DNA from: Solobacterium sp.
GTDB taxonomy: Bacteria > Bacillota_I > Bacilli_A > Erysipelotrichales > Erysipelotrichaceae
Assembly: GCA_017510405.1 (NCBI GenBank)
Contig: JAFWNG010000040.1
Span: 124,001-188,000 of the forward strand
Length of the DNA stretch: 64,000 nucleotides
Direction of reading: 5' to 3'
Within the stretch, counting starts at the first letter, position 1, and the number at the start of each line of letters is the position of its first letter. The notes under the pieces are model-generated. The model did not search any database. It was not told the DNA's origin and worked only from the letters and a program-made list of their open reading frames with translations. Below, piece by piece: positions 1 to 9,290 of the stretch. The translations under genes and the position numbers were made by a program.

Positions 1-1152
1 ATCCTTGGCAGCGGAAATATTGCGGAAGAAGTGTTTAAGACTGTGTTCTGGTGCGGACAGATGAGCGGGATCCAGCTGGTTATGAATATCATTTCGATGG
101 ATACGACACAGATGATGCGGAGAATGCGTTCCCGCTGTCCGGAAATATTCCGAACATGCGTCCTGCAGAAAAACGGGGCATGCAGTGATGCAAAAAAGAA
201 ACCGAAAGAATTACTGAAGATCTACCGGAATTCCGAACTGACAAATCCCCCGTATGCCGTGATCAACTGGTGGAATCGTTATAACGCTGAGAACATAAAG
301 GAATATCCACCCGGCATACTGAAGAATACCCATTACTATGTTGTTGCCCTGGGAGAAGATAAAAAGAACAGTGAAGTTACACTCATGCTGAAAAGAGAAC
401 TGTCCCGGCTCATGCTGGAACAGGAGCCGGGTTTACGCCCCGTCATAACGACTCCTGTATATGATAACCGTCTGGCAGATTCCCTGCTGTCAGCGGACAT
501 AACAAAAGTATATGAGCCGTATGTATTTCCGTTCGCAACATTAAAAAAACGGTATTCCTGCAGTAATATATTCTTTTCGGATTTCTACAGGGAGGCGGAA
601 AAGACGGAAGAATTATACGGTGAAAAACAGCAGGAGGAATATTATAAGGACAGCTATAATTACTGGTCAAATATCGCCAAAGTGATCCACGCGCCTTATA
701 AAATGTACGGACTCGGCCGTATCACGAAATACACGGAGGGGGGAACTGACAGATATTCCTTTGAATATAAAAAAGGCAGCCTGGACGAACACGAACAAAC
801 GGTGTTCCGGTGGATGGAAAAAAGAAGATGGAACGCATATATGCGGACGCGCGGATTTATCAGAATGACAGACACACAGCATAAACAGCTGTATGCTTCT
901 CAGGAACTGCATAAAGACCTGGAAAACAAACTGCACAACTGCCTTGTGGAATGCAGTCTGAAGAAAGTGATGGATCCGCAGACATATCCGCAGGACTTTG
1001 ATATGTTCGATAATCTGGATATGGTTGCTGTACGGGTCTATGAGATGGAAACAGAAAGCAGATGCCGGAGTGGGAAAGGTCTGAAGGAAAAAGACTATAA
1101 GAAATACGACGGCATCGGATATGATCCGGCCGCCGAAAAACTGATATCCTGA
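1..1152 (+). CDS. Rossmann/RyR-like domain protein (5' end outside window)
   Basis: The reading frame is open from base 1 and starts with ILGSGNIAEE, so the N-terminus lies upstream; the first in-frame GTG at 31 has no ribosome site. The opening glycine-rich strand followed by VFKTVFWCGQM matches the Rossmann (TrkA-N-like) segment of the kinase fusion at 16598 (LGLGGYGQKFLDICLQTGQM) and the membrane protein at 29967. The C-terminal third carries WMEKRRWNAYMRTRGF and later KLHNCLVEC...FDNLD, which resembles a ryanodine-receptor repeat (RyR: EHxRW...GW, then HPCLVP...YD). It lies 87 bases before the vWA gene and may share its operon. Likely a soluble nucleotide-sensing regulator. The domain assignment rests on motif comparison within the window; the function is inferred. 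Confidence 0.6.
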   Translation: MLGSGNIAEEVFKTVFWCGQMSGIQLVMNIISMDTTQMMRRMRSRCPEIFRTCVLQKNGACSDAKKKPKELLKIYRNSELTNPPYAVINWWNRYNAENIKEYPPGILKNTHYYVVALGEDKKNSEVTLMLKRELSRLMLEQEPGLRPVITTPVYDNRLADSLLSADITKVYEPYVFPFATLKKRYSCSNIFFSDFYREAEKTEELYGEKQQEEYYKDSYNYWSNIAKVIHAPYKMYGLGRITKYTEGGTDRYSFEYKKGSLDEHEQTVFRWMEKRRWNAYMRTRGFIRMTDTQHKQLYASQELHKDLENKLHNCLVECSLKKVMDPQTYPQDFDMFDNLDMVAVRVYEMETESRCRSGKGLKEKDYKKYDGIGYDPAAEKLIS

Positions 1153-1202
1153 TCCTGCTGAATATGGTTTATACCGGGGCTCTGAGGAGCGGACAGCCGG
1201 TG

Positions 1203-1211
1203 TGGTATGAT
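1203..1211 (+). promoter_or_regulatory. Extended -10 promoter (TGG TATGAT)
   Basis: A TG-N-TATGAT extended -10 lies 29 bases before the ATG at 1240. No good -35 is visible, as is common for extended -10 promoters. It overlaps the longer alternative start at 1207, which argues for the later ATG. Confidence 0.4.
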
Positions 1212-1239
1212 ATATGTGATTGAAAACAGTGTGAGAAAT

Positions 1240-2637
1240 ATGAACGTAAAGCAGAAAAAAATATCAAAACTGGCAAGGGAAGTATTAACACTGAGCAGAA
1301 ACACATTACTCATTAATCTTCGTTTTATGGATCTGGCCCTCAGCCGGTTCAAATATGTGGAGTTTAATGAATTAACACTGGCCACGGACGGACAGTACCT
1401 GATCTATAACCCGATGCATATTCTGAATGTTTTCAAGGGCGAGCAGGAAGCTGTCGTACGGGATTATCTGCATGTTGTTTTTCACTGCGTCTACCGGCAT
1501 ATGTTCCTGCATTCACTGAAGGATCAGGATCTGTGGAATCTGGCCTGTGATATTGCCGTGGAAAAAACGATCACGGATCTGGGAATACGGTCAACGAACG
1601 CACTTCGCACCAAACAGCAGATCCATGTACTCAGAGAACTTGAGAATCATCTGAAGATCATAACAGCCGATAAGATCTATAACTATTACCTTGAGAAAGG
1701 TCTTTCCGTAGACGATACGAAAGAACTGGCAAAACTGTTCTGTGCGGACGATCATACGATCTGGTATATGAGCTCAGAACAGAAACAGAAGATGGGGATC
1801 GGCAGCGGTTCCGGTGATTCCGAAGATGATGATCAGGATGGAGACGGCGGCGGATCATCGCAGGAAGACGGCGAAAGCTCCGGTACGGGCGGATTGTCTG
1901 CGGCTGAACTGGAACAGGACTGGAAGGACATTTCCGAACATATGCAGATGGATCTTGATACGTTTTCAAAAAAACAGGGCACCGCTGCGGGCAGTCTCAT
2001 GCAGAATCTGCGGGAAGTGAACCGTGAGAAATACAACTATGAGGAATTCCTGCGGCGCTTCTCCGTGCGCGGCGAAGTGATGAAACTGGATATGGATGAA
2101 TTCGATTATGTATTCTATACATACGGTCTGCAGCTGTACGGAAAAGTGCCGCTGATCGAACCGCTGGAATACAAAGAAGTGGAACGCATCAAGGAATTCG
2201 TGATCGCGATCGATACTTCCGGATCCACGTCAGGGGAACTCGTGCAGCGCTTTATCCAGAAAACCTATAATATCCTGAAGAGTACGGAAAGCTTCTTCTC
2301 AAAGATCAATCTGCATATTATTCAGTGTGACGCAAGAATTCAGGAAGATGCCAAGGTCACTTCGCAGGAAGAATTCGATGAATATCTGAAGACCATGAAA
2401 CTGCACGGCTTCGGCGGAACGGATTTCCGGCCGGTATTCCGCTATGTGGATCAGCTGATCGAACAGAAAGAATTTGAAAACCTGAAAGGACTGATCTACT
2501 TTACCGACGGTTACGGGACTTTCCCGTCAGCGACGCCGCAGTACGATGCTGCGTTTGTATTTATCGATGACGGATATAACAATTACGACGTCCCGTCATG
2601 GGCGATCCGGCTGATCCTGCAGAAGGAAGATATCTGA
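1240..2637 (+). CDS. DUF2201-type vWA protein with degenerate zincin domain
   Basis: Residues about 70-115 match the DUF2201 putative metallopeptidase domain: HVVFHCVYRH (H78, H82, H87) followed by LWNLACDIAVEK. The glutamate of HExxH is valine here, so peptidase activity is doubtful. A long acidic Gly/Ser/Asp linker (about 188-216) leads to a C-terminal von Willebrand A domain with an intact MIDAS motif DTSGST and a later GGTDF. Such proteins work with MoxR AAA+ ATPases in chaperone-like or conflict systems, and the next gene is one. I chose ATG 1240 because the longer start at 1207 overlaps the extended -10; neither has a strong ribosome site. Cytoplasmic; no signal peptide or membrane segment. 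Confidence 0.8.
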   Translation: MNVKQKKISKLAREVLTLSRNTLLINLRFMDLALSRFKYVEFNELTLATDGQYLIYNPMHILNVFKGEQEAVVRDYLHVVFHCVYRHMFLHSLKDQDLWNLACDIAVEKTITDLGIRSTNALRTKQQIHVLRELENHLKIITADKIYNYYLEKGLSVDDTKELAKLFCADDHTIWYMSSEQKQKMGIGSGSGDSEDDDQDGDGGGSSQEDGESSGTGGLSAAELEQDWKDISEHMQMDLDTFSKKQGTAAGSLMQNLREVNREKYNYEEFLRRFSVRGEVMKLDMDEFDYVFYTYGLQLYGKVPLIEPLEYKEVERIKEFVIAIDTSGSTSGELVQRFIQKTYNILKSTESFFSKINLHIIQCDARIQEDAKVTSQEEFDEYLKTMKLHGFGGTDFRPVFRYVDQLIEQKEFENLKGLIYFTDGYGTFPSATPQYDAAFVFIDDGYNNYDVPSWAIRLILQKEDI

Positions 2638-2755
2638 TGCGTGAATCATCCGCCGGTTTGCGGCGGGGAAGAAACAGCGGGCTATAGTAGGAACAGACAG
2701 GATTCCGGACAGGACCCTGATCAGGAATACAGAAACAGCGGACAGGAGAAAAACA

Positions 2756-4336
2756 ATGAATATCAAAGAAGCGAAAAATGAAATTCAGAATGCAATGAAG
2801 GCGTATTTCACCAAGAACCAGTACGGGGAATACATCATTCCGCTTGAGAAGCAGAGACCGGTCTTTCTGATGGGTCCTCCGGGAATCGGAAAAACTGCGA
2901 TCATGGAACAGATCGCCGCGGAACTGGGCGTCGGTCTTGTTTCGTATTCCATGACGCATCACACCCGTCAGAGTGCCCTCGGTCTGCCGTTTATTGAAAA
3001 GAAAACATACGGCGGGAAAGAATACAATGTATCGGAATATACCATGAGTGAGATCATTGCGACGGTATACGACATGATGGAAGAGACCGGTGTAAAAGAA
3101 GGCATCCTGTTCCTGGATGAGATCAACTGTGTATCTGAGACGCTTGCACCGGTAATGCTGCAGTTTCTGCAGTATAAGATCTTCGGCAAACACAGAGTGC
3201 CGGACGGATGGATCGTCGTAACAGCCGGCAATCCGCCGGAGTACAACAACTCGGTACATGAATATGACATTGTTACCTGGGACCGTCTGAAACGTGTGGA
3301 TATTGAACCGGATTATTCCGTCTGGAAAGAATATGCCTACAAACAGGGTATTCATCCGTCCATCACATCCTATCTGGATGCCAAGCGGGATAACTTCTAC
3401 AAGATCGAAACGACAGTGGAAGGAAAGACGTACATCACTGCGAGAGGCTGGTCCGATCTTTCCGATATGATCCGTCTGTACGAACAGAACAATATCCCGG
3501 TAAAAGAAAGCCTCATCATTCAGTACCTGAGAAACAACAGGATCGCAAAAGACTTTGCGGTATATTATGACCTGTTCAATAAATACAAATCGGATTATCA
3601 GGTACCGGGCATCCTGGCCGGCAAAGTATCCAGAGAAATCGAAGAGCGTGCGTCAAAAGCGAAGTTTGATGAAAAACTAGCGCTTCTCGGTCTTCTGATC
3701 GATAACATCGGTACAGCGGCGCACGAAGTATTCATCATGGAAGCCACACAGAGGGATCTTCAGGAAGGACTGAAAGACGTCAAAGCCGGTCTGTCAAAGC
3801 AGTATACCGATCCGGTCGAACTGCTCAGCAAACAGATCAGGCTTCGTCAGGACCGTCTGCAGAAAGGCAGATCGTCAAAATCACTTTCCAATGACCAGCA
3901 GGCAACGTTCCATGAAGCGGTCAATGTGCTGGAAGAGATGCGTGCAGCTGTCCAGAAAAACAAGCCCGCCGGCAATACCGAAGCCTTTAAGTTAATGGCG
4001 GATATGTATAACGCCAGGATCAAAGATCTGAAGAAGCACGCGGATGCCTGCAGAGACGCAATGACCAATGCATTCACATTCTGTGAAAATGTATTCAGAG
4101 ACGGCCAGGTCCTGCTGATCTTCGTTACCGAGCTGACGGTCAATTACTATACGGCTCAGTTTATCAGCCGCTACGGCTGTGATGCCTACTTCCGTCACAA
4201 CAAAGATCTGCTGACCTATGACGGATGGCAGAAGATCCAGAATGATCTGAACCGCATGAAGGACGAGGATCTGTATGATCTCGATGACGATTCTTCTGAT
4301 CCGTCTCCTTCTTCGCCGAAGGGAGCGCTGAGCTGA
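2756..4336 (+). CDS. MoxR-family AAA+ ATPase
   Basis: Walker A is GPPGIGKT at residues 40-47, Walker B is ILFLDEIN (D121, E122), and sensor 1 is VVTAGNP (N159). The N-terminal 260 residues are a MoxR-type AAA+ module. The remaining 260 residues are mostly helical and charged, longer than a plain MoxR (about 330 aa), and may contact the vWA partner. The gene follows the vWA gene by 118 bases with a GGAGAAAAACA ribosome site before ATG 2756 and ends at a strong terminator. By family knowledge, MoxR ATPases remodel or activate substrates together with vWA proteins. The substrate here is unknown; the Rossmann/RyR protein upstream is a candidate partner. Confidence 0.85.
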   Translation: MNIKEAKNEIQNAMKAYFTKNQYGEYIIPLEKQRPVFLMGPPGIGKTAIMEQIAAELGVGLVSYSMTHHTRQSALGLPFIEKKTYGGKEYNVSEYTMSEIIATVYDMMEETGVKEGILFLDEINCVSETLAPVMLQFLQYKIFGKHRVPDGWIVVTAGNPPEYNNSVHEYDIVTWDRLKRVDIEPDYSVWKEYAYKQGIHPSITSYLDAKRDNFYKIETTVEGKTYITARGWSDLSDMIRLYEQNNIPVKESLIIQYLRNNRIAKDFAVYYDLFNKYKSDYQVPGILAGKVSREIEERASKAKFDEKLALLGLLIDNIGTAAHEVFIMEATQRDLQEGLKDVKAGLSKQYTDPVELLSKQIRLRQDRLQKGRSSKSLSNDQQATFHEAVNVLEEMRAAVQKNKPAGNTEAFKLMADMYNARIKDLKKHADACRDAMTNAFTFCENVFRDGQVLLIFVTELTVNYYTAQFISRYGCDAYFRHNKDLLTYDGWQKIQNDLNRMKDEDLYDLDDDSSDPSPSSPKGALS

Positions 4337-4344
4337 ACCAGCAT

Positions 4345-4368
4345 AAGCCGGAGACATCCGGCTTTTTT
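4345..4368 (+). terminator. Rho-independent terminator after the MoxR gene
   Basis: AAGCCGGA pairs with TCCGGCTT across a GACA loop and is followed by a T run, 9 bases after the MoxR stop codon. Confidence 0.85.
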
Positions 4369-4417
4369 ACTCTGTGCGCCTTATTAGATGGCCATATCTG
4401 ATTGCCGGGGGTGAACA

Positions 4418-4446
4418 TTCACAAGGAATACCGGGTATGATATAAT
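4418..4446 (+). promoter_or_regulatory. SigA-type promoter of the MBOAT operon
   Basis: TTCACA (4418-4423), a 17-base spacer and TATAAT (4441-4446) lie 70 bases before ATG 4517. Confidence 0.65.
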
Positions 4447-4516
4447 TCCCCAAAGTGAAACAGGGGCGTTCGCACAGATATCCGTCCGGAATGTGCGGGC
4501 AGTAAAGGGGATTTTT

Positions 4517-5929
4517 ATGAACTTTGGTTCGTTGTTATTTATATTCGGATTCCTTCCGGTCGTCATTCTGATCAATCTGGTGATGCAGGAGAAGTACCGG
4601 AAGTACTGGCTTCTGCTGACCAGCATCGTTTTTTTTGCATGGGCGCAGCCGTACTACCTGGATATTCTCGCAGCAGTCGGGATCCTGGATTATGTTTCCG
4701 GACTGTTGATCGAAAAGGTGCCGGAAAAGCTGAAAAAACCGGTCATGATACTGGCAGTGCTGGCCAGCACAGCGATCCTGTTCAAATATAAGTATTTCAA
4801 TTTCGTGTCCGGCATGATCAGTAAGCTTATCGGAAGAGAAGCGGTGGTGCTGACCAGCATCATGCCGATCGGCGTATCGTTCTTTACGTTCAAGAGTATT
4901 TCCTATATCGCGGACGTCTACACAAAGAAGATCCAGGCGGAAAGAAATCCCATCTTTGTTTTTACATATCTGTTCATGTTTCCATCGATCATGTCCGGTC
5001 CGATCGACCGGTACGGCGATATCAGCGTCAGTCTGAAATCACAGGTGACTACAGTCGATGATGTGGTGCGCGGCATTGAACGGTTCACATACGGTCTCGC
5101 GGAAAAGGCGGTCATCGCCAATACGCTCGGCCTCATGGTCGATCAGATCTGGGCAAGCGGCGCCGGCAGTAACAGCGCCGCGGTTGCGTGGCTCGGCAGT
5201 ATAGCCTATTCGCTGCAGCTGTATTTTGACTTTGCCGGGTATTCCCACATGGCGATCGGAATCGGCAAAATGATGGGACTGCATCTGGCGGAAAACTTCG
5301 ATCTCCCGTATATTTCGAAAAGCATTGCGGAATTCTGGCGCAGATGGCATATGACACTGGGAAGCTGGTTCCGTAACTATATTTATATTCCTCTGGGAGG
5401 AAACCGTTCCCATGTCTATCTGAATACCGCAGTCGTATTCCTGGCAACCGGCCTGTGGCACGGCGCCGGCTGGAGCTTCATTCTGTGGGGACTGTATCAC
5501 GGCTTCTTCGTGATCGCGGAACGCATGAAACGTTCCATTCTCAAGAAGACAGGCCGACGTTCCCGCAGTATCCCTGTGCTCAGTCATCTGTATGTACTGC
5601 TGGCAGTAAACTTCGGCTGGGTCCTGTTCCGGGCACCGGTGCTTAAGGATGCGCTGAGCTACTTTGGATCCATGTTCGGACAGATCAGCGGGCAGCCGGC
5701 AGGACTGTCGCTGGCGTTCTATCTCAATCCCTGGAACGCTTTCGTACTGATCACAGCGATACTGCTGGCATCCGGACTGCCGCAGAAGGGTGTACAAATG
5801 CTGGAAAGCCGCGTCGATGAAAACATCTATACGACACTGAAGCATATCCTGTGCCTTCTTCTGCTGCTGTTCTCCGTGATGCGGCTGATCATGAGCACGT
5901 ACAGTTCATTTATCTATTTCCAGTTCTGA
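4517..5929 (+). CDS. MBOAT family membrane O-acyltransferase
   Basis: A polytopic membrane protein of the DltB/AlgI-like MBOAT family. Seen: a hydrophobic N-terminus (FGSLLFIFGFLPVVILINL), the family segment SIAEFWRRWHMTLGSWFR with IYIPLGGNR, and GLWHGAGWSFILWGLYHG containing the catalytic histidine region. About 470 residues is normal for the family. MBOATs move acyl (often acetyl) groups across the membrane onto extracellular polymers. ATG 4517 follows AAAGGGGA; the upstream in-frame ATG 4493 lacks a ribosome site. The next gene encodes a DHHW-type extracellular partner 23 bases downstream, the usual AlgI-AlgJ/X-like arrangement. The acceptor polysaccharide is unknown. Confidence 0.9.
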   Translation: MNFGSLLFIFGFLPVVILINLVMQEKYRKYWLLLTSIVFFAWAQPYYLDILAAVGILDYVSGLLIEKVPEKLKKPVMILAVLASTAILFKYKYFNFVSGMISKLIGREAVVLTSIMPIGVSFFTFKSISYIADVYTKKIQAERNPIFVFTYLFMFPSIMSGPIDRYGDISVSLKSQVTTVDDVVRGIERFTYGLAEKAVIANTLGLMVDQIWASGAGSNSAAVAWLGSIAYSLQLYFDFAGYSHMAIGIGKMMGLHLAENFDLPYISKSIAEFWRRWHMTLGSWFRNYIYIPLGGNRSHVYLNTAVVFLATGLWHGAGWSFILWGLYHGFFVIAERMKRSILKKTGRRSRSIPVLSHLYVLLAVNFGWVLFRAPVLKDALSYFGSMFGQISGQPAGLSLAFYLNPWNAFVLITAILLASGLPQKGVQMLESRVDENIYTTLKHILCLLLLLFSVMRLIMSTYSSFIYFQF

Positions 5930-5952
5930 GCAGGGACTACAGGAGAAACAAC

Positions 5953-7518
5953 ATGTATAAGAAAACAGAAAAAATCATATTCATCCTGTTATTCCTGGCC
6001 GGCTTATATCTGCCGATGCTGTTTATGAATCGGAAGACAGGTGTGATCTCCGAAACGGAGAACCGGGCTCTGGCAGCGCCGGCGCAGTTCTATGACAGCA
6101 ACGGACTGCGCAATCTGAATTACAATCAGGATTTTGAAAGATGGTTCACCGATAATCTCGGTTTCCGCTCCGAACTGGCAGAAGCCGACAGTAATATCCA
6201 GTACCATGTTTTCCATCAGCTGAACAATATGCCGCTGGGCAAAAACGGTGTCCTGGCACCCTATGACAACCTGAATGACCTTCAGCACAGGAATATGTAT
6301 ACAGAGGAACAGGCTGCGGAGATCGTAAATGCGTATCAGACCGCACATGATTTCCTGGCGTCGCAGGGCATCCAGATGTTTTACATGCAGTGCTGGGATA
6401 AGCATACGATCTATCCGGAACAGTATCCGGATACGATCACTGTATTCGGCGATCTGTCCAGAACGGAACAGGTGGAAAACGCTCTCATCAGCAGCACTGA
6501 CATCAATGTGATCCCGCTGCAGGAATTACTGTTCAGTGCAAAAGAGCAATACCCGGTATTCTCCGAATGGTCGGATCCATGGCACTGGACGCCCCGGGGA
6601 GCCTTTATCGCCTACCGGGAACTGATCTCGAAGATCAATGAGAAAAACGACGGCAAATACAAAGAACTGACTGAAGAGGATTTTGATATAACAGTCGAAG
6701 ACTGCGGAAAAACCTATTTCAATTCCATTCATAAGCCGGAAATGCTCGAAGTATTCCGTCTCAAACACCCGGAGTACACGGAAATGCGCGATAAGCTGAC
6801 ATACCAGCCTCCGAACCAGTTTGAGCGGCACATGGAATACGTGGTAAATCCCACTGCAGGCAATGATGATACGCTTCTGATCATCGGCGACAGTTATATC
6901 CATGATTCCATGATCTTCCAGACGATCACTTCCTCGTTCGGAACGACGATCATGTTCAACGGCGCAGCCATTACGGATGACAGTTTCCTTCGTATGGTTG
7001 AAGAATATGAGCCGGATATCGTGCTGTTTGAAAATGCCGAAAGATCTGTCAAGGATACGTTCCCGCTCATTACAAATACCGCACGAATACTGGCGGCTCC
7101 CGATTATGTGCTCGGCACGCCGATCCATTTCAGCGAAGAAGAGCCTTCCGGTGTTCCTTACATCATGAACGGAATGGATGAGCCTTCCGACACATCTGCG
7201 TGGACAGTCGGAAAGAAATGCACGCTGTTCCTGCGGCCGGAAAATGCCGCGGCCGGAGTGCCCATGACCATGGACATGGAAATCGAAAGAGTAAGCGGCG
7301 GCAGTCAGGACATTACTGTATGGATCAACAACCGGAAAGCATATGAAGGAACTGTGGAAGGGGAGGATACGATATCGATCCCGTTTGAACTGCAGGATCC
7401 CCGCTTCCTGTCCGTACGGATCGAGATCCCCAATGCGGTATCCCCGCTGGAACTGCATAACAGCACGGATACACGCGAACTAGGCCTGGCAGTCCGGGAG
7501 ATCACGATCACCCAGTAA
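5953..7518 (+). CDS. DHHW/AlgJ-like extracellular acyltransferase partner
   Basis: One N-terminal membrane anchor (IIFILLFLAGLYLPMLF) precedes an extracellular SGNH/AlgX-like fold. Seen: NRALAAP with the FERWFTDNLGFR segment typical of DHHW proteins, DPWHWTPRGA in place of the DHHW-type motif, and IIGDSYIHDS as the GDS serine block. The last 150 residues look like a beta-rich carbohydrate-binding or accessory domain. ATG 5953 follows AGGAG at 5941; the longer upstream frame overlaps the MBOAT gene. The two genes are probably co-transcribed and O-acylate a surface glycan. The acyl acceptor is an inference. Confidence 0.8.
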   Translation: MYKKTEKIIFILLFLAGLYLPMLFMNRKTGVISETENRALAAPAQFYDSNGLRNLNYNQDFERWFTDNLGFRSELAEADSNIQYHVFHQLNNMPLGKNGVLAPYDNLNDLQHRNMYTEEQAAEIVNAYQTAHDFLASQGIQMFYMQCWDKHTIYPEQYPDTITVFGDLSRTEQVENALISSTDINVIPLQELLFSAKEQYPVFSEWSDPWHWTPRGAFIAYRELISKINEKNDGKYKELTEEDFDITVEDCGKTYFNSIHKPEMLEVFRLKHPEYTEMRDKLTYQPPNQFERHMEYVVNPTAGNDDTLLIIGDSYIHDSMIFQTITSSFGTTIMFNGAAITDDSFLRMVEEYEPDIVLFENAERSVKDTFPLITNTARILAAPDYVLGTPIHFSEEEPSGVPYIMNGMDEPSDTSAWTVGKKCTLFLRPENAAAGVPMTMDMEIERVSGGSQDITVWINNRKAYEGTVEGEDTISIPFELQDPRFLSVRIEIPNAVSPLELHNSTDTRELGLAVREITITQ

Positions 7519-7528
7519 TATCTGGAAA

Positions 7529-7558
7529 ACAGAAAAGCCGCCCATGGATGCGGGCGGC
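7529..7558 (-). terminator. Terminator of the cystatin-like lipoprotein gene
   Basis: GCCGCCC (7537-7543) pairs with GGGCGGC (7552-7558). On the minus strand the stem is followed by TTTTCTGTTTT. It may also stop readthrough from the convergent DHHW gene. Confidence 0.7.
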
Positions 7559-7588
7559 CTGACAGAAACAGGATTCTATGCCGGTGTC

Positions 7589-8308
7589 TCAGGATGCCGG
7601 CTTTTCCTTATCCGGCATTGCGATCTGAAGATCGCGGATATCGGTGATCTTCGCACTTCCGTCGAGGTCCTCGTGGATCGTCACGATTGCCCAGGACGTG
7701 TCACCTTTCACAGCAACGGTGCTCTTGCGGCAGAGCAGGGCATAATTGGTGCCGTCGACGAGCTGCCAGCCAAGGTAAATACACGGGGAAAGATCGGAGC
7801 CGGTGAAGCCTTCCATTCCCTTGGAGAACACCAGGGAGAGTTCGTTATAGATCTCCGGCGAATCCGCGACTTCCCACTTTCCGAGAGTATCTGCTTTGCC
7901 GGCAAATTCCAGCGGAACGATATCCAGGATCTTTGCATTTCCCTTCAGATCCTCATTTACATAAACGATGGCGAAGTCCTTTTTCGGCTCCGCAGTTACC
8001 GTCACTGAGCTGCACAGCAGAGCATAATTCGTACCGGACACGACCTGTCTGGCAAGACAGATATACGGTGTATAGCTGACGCCTGTAAGCCCTTCAGATG
8101 CTTTGTCAAAGACAGCCTGCAGTTCATCGGTGATCGTTTCATCTTCCATCAGCTGCCAGCCTCCTACCGCTTCTTCCGTCTGGGAATGGTCTTCGGTCTG
8201 TGAGGACGGTACCGGTGCCGCGGATGAAGCAGACGGTGAAGCAGGGGAAGAGCAGGATGCCGCAAACAGGGCGGATACAGCTGTCAAAATACACAATTGT
8301 TTTCTCAT
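7589..8308 (-). CDS. Lipoprotein with two tandem cystatin-like repeats
   Basis: The N-terminus MRKQLCILTAVSALFAASC is a lipoprotein signal with the modified cysteine at the end of FAASC. A Ser/Ala/Pro-rich linker follows. Two copies of one domain of about 75 residues follow: ICLARQVVSGTNYALLC in the first and IYLGWQLVDGTNYALLC in the second, each then VYVNEDLKGNAKI or VTIHEDLDGSAKI. The Q-x-V-x-G-x-N-Y segment is the hallmark loop of the cystatin/monellin fold, which suggests a protease-inhibitor-like or ligand-binding surface protein. GGAGG sits five bases before ATG 8308. It is monocistronic with its own terminator. Inhibition of a protease is an inference; no target is visible nearby. Confidence 0.75.
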   Translation of the reverse strand: MRKQLCILTAVSALFAASCSSPASPSASSAAPVPSSQTEDHSQTEEAVGGWQLMEDETITDELQAVFDKASEGLTGVSYTPYICLARQVVSGTNYALLCSSVTVTAEPKKDFAIVYVNEDLKGNAKILDIVPLEFAGKADTLGKWEVADSPEIYNELSLVFSKGMEGFTGSDLSPCIYLGWQLVDGTNYALLCRKSTVAVKGDTSWAIVTIHEDLDGSAKITDIRDLQIAMPDKEKPAS

Positions 8309-8458
8309 TATTTCCTCCGTAAATGGATCTTTTGTTAACAATATACCCTAAAGATTTCGGAAACGCTATACTGGGGATACTGAGGAATATTCAAAACGAC
8401 CCCCGGTATTCTTAAGTTTTTCAGCAGAGGCTATCATACAGCATATGGAGAAGAAAAT

Positions 8459-9223
8459 ATGGCACACACAATATGGGTGACCGGCGACACACACAGTGAC
8501 ATGACGCGTTTCTCCCGGGAGATCTTCCCGGAACAGAAAGAAATGGACAAGAGCGACGTCATGATCATCTGCGGCGACTTCGGCGGCCTGTGGAACTGGA
8601 AAGGCGAGACAAAAGAAGAACGTTACTGGATGGACTGGCTCAATGACCGCCCGTTCACGACCTGTTTCGTAGACGGCAACCACGAGTGCTTTCCGCGTCT
8701 GTATGCTCTGCCGGAAGAAGAACGCTTCGGGGCACCGTGCGGGATCGTACGCGACTCGGTGCTGTGGCTGAAGCGGGGGAATGTATACACGATCAATGGA
8801 AAAACAGTATTCGCATTCGGCGGCGCGTCTTCCCACGACATCAGCGACGGCATCCTGGACGGAACGGATCCGAAATGGAAGAAACAGGCAAAGAGAATGG
8901 AAAAGCAGGGAAAATACCTGTTCCGCACTGAAGGCGTCACATGGTGGAAAGACGAAGTCGAGCAGGACGAAGCCGTATACCGGCGCGGACTTGAAAATCT
9001 TGCGGCGCACGGCAGCGCTGTCGACCTGATCGTCACCCACTGTGCTGCGACCGCCACACAGGCAGTCCTGGGAGCGTTTCAGAAAGACCGCATGACCGAT
9101 TATCTGCAGACAGTTCATGATACCGTACAGTTCAAAAACTGGTTTTTCGGACATTACCATATGAACCGTACGGCACTGCCGCATGAGTACTGCCTGTACG
9201 AACAGATCGTCCGTGCTGCATGA
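8459..9223 (+). CDS. Calcineurin-like metallophosphoesterase
   Basis: The metal-binding blocks are all present: GDTHSD near the N-terminus, IICGDFGG, DGNHEC, VTHCA and FGHYHMN. The length of 254 residues fits single-domain bacterial phosphoesterases. No signal peptide, so cytoplasmic. It starts at ATG 8459 after ATGGAGAAGAA. The gene stands alone between the lipoprotein and telA; TATACT at 8367-8372 could be its -10. The substrate (nucleotide, phosphoprotein or other phosphoester) cannot be told from sequence. Confidence 0.85.
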   Translation: MAHTIWVTGDTHSDMTRFSREIFPEQKEMDKSDVMIICGDFGGLWNWKGETKEERYWMDWLNDRPFTTCFVDGNHECFPRLYALPEEERFGAPCGIVRDSVLWLKRGNVYTINGKTVFAFGGASSHDISDGILDGTDPKWKKQAKRMEKQGKYLFRTEGVTWWKDEVEQDEAVYRRGLENLAAHGSAVDLIVTHCAATATQAVLGAFQKDRMTDYLQTVHDTVQFKNWFFGHYHMNRTALPHEYCLYEQIVRAA

Positions 9224-9254
9224 ATGAAATTCCAAGAGAAATTCAAATAGAACA

Positions 9255-9263
9255 TGCTATACT
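9255..9263 (+). promoter_or_regulatory. Extended -10 promoter of telA
   Basis: TG-C-TATACT lies about 28 bases before the telA ATG; AAAGGGG at 9280-9286 is the ribosome site. No convincing -35 is seen. Confidence 0.5.
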
Positions 9264-9290
9264 TGTTACGTAAAAGCAAAGGGGTAAATT

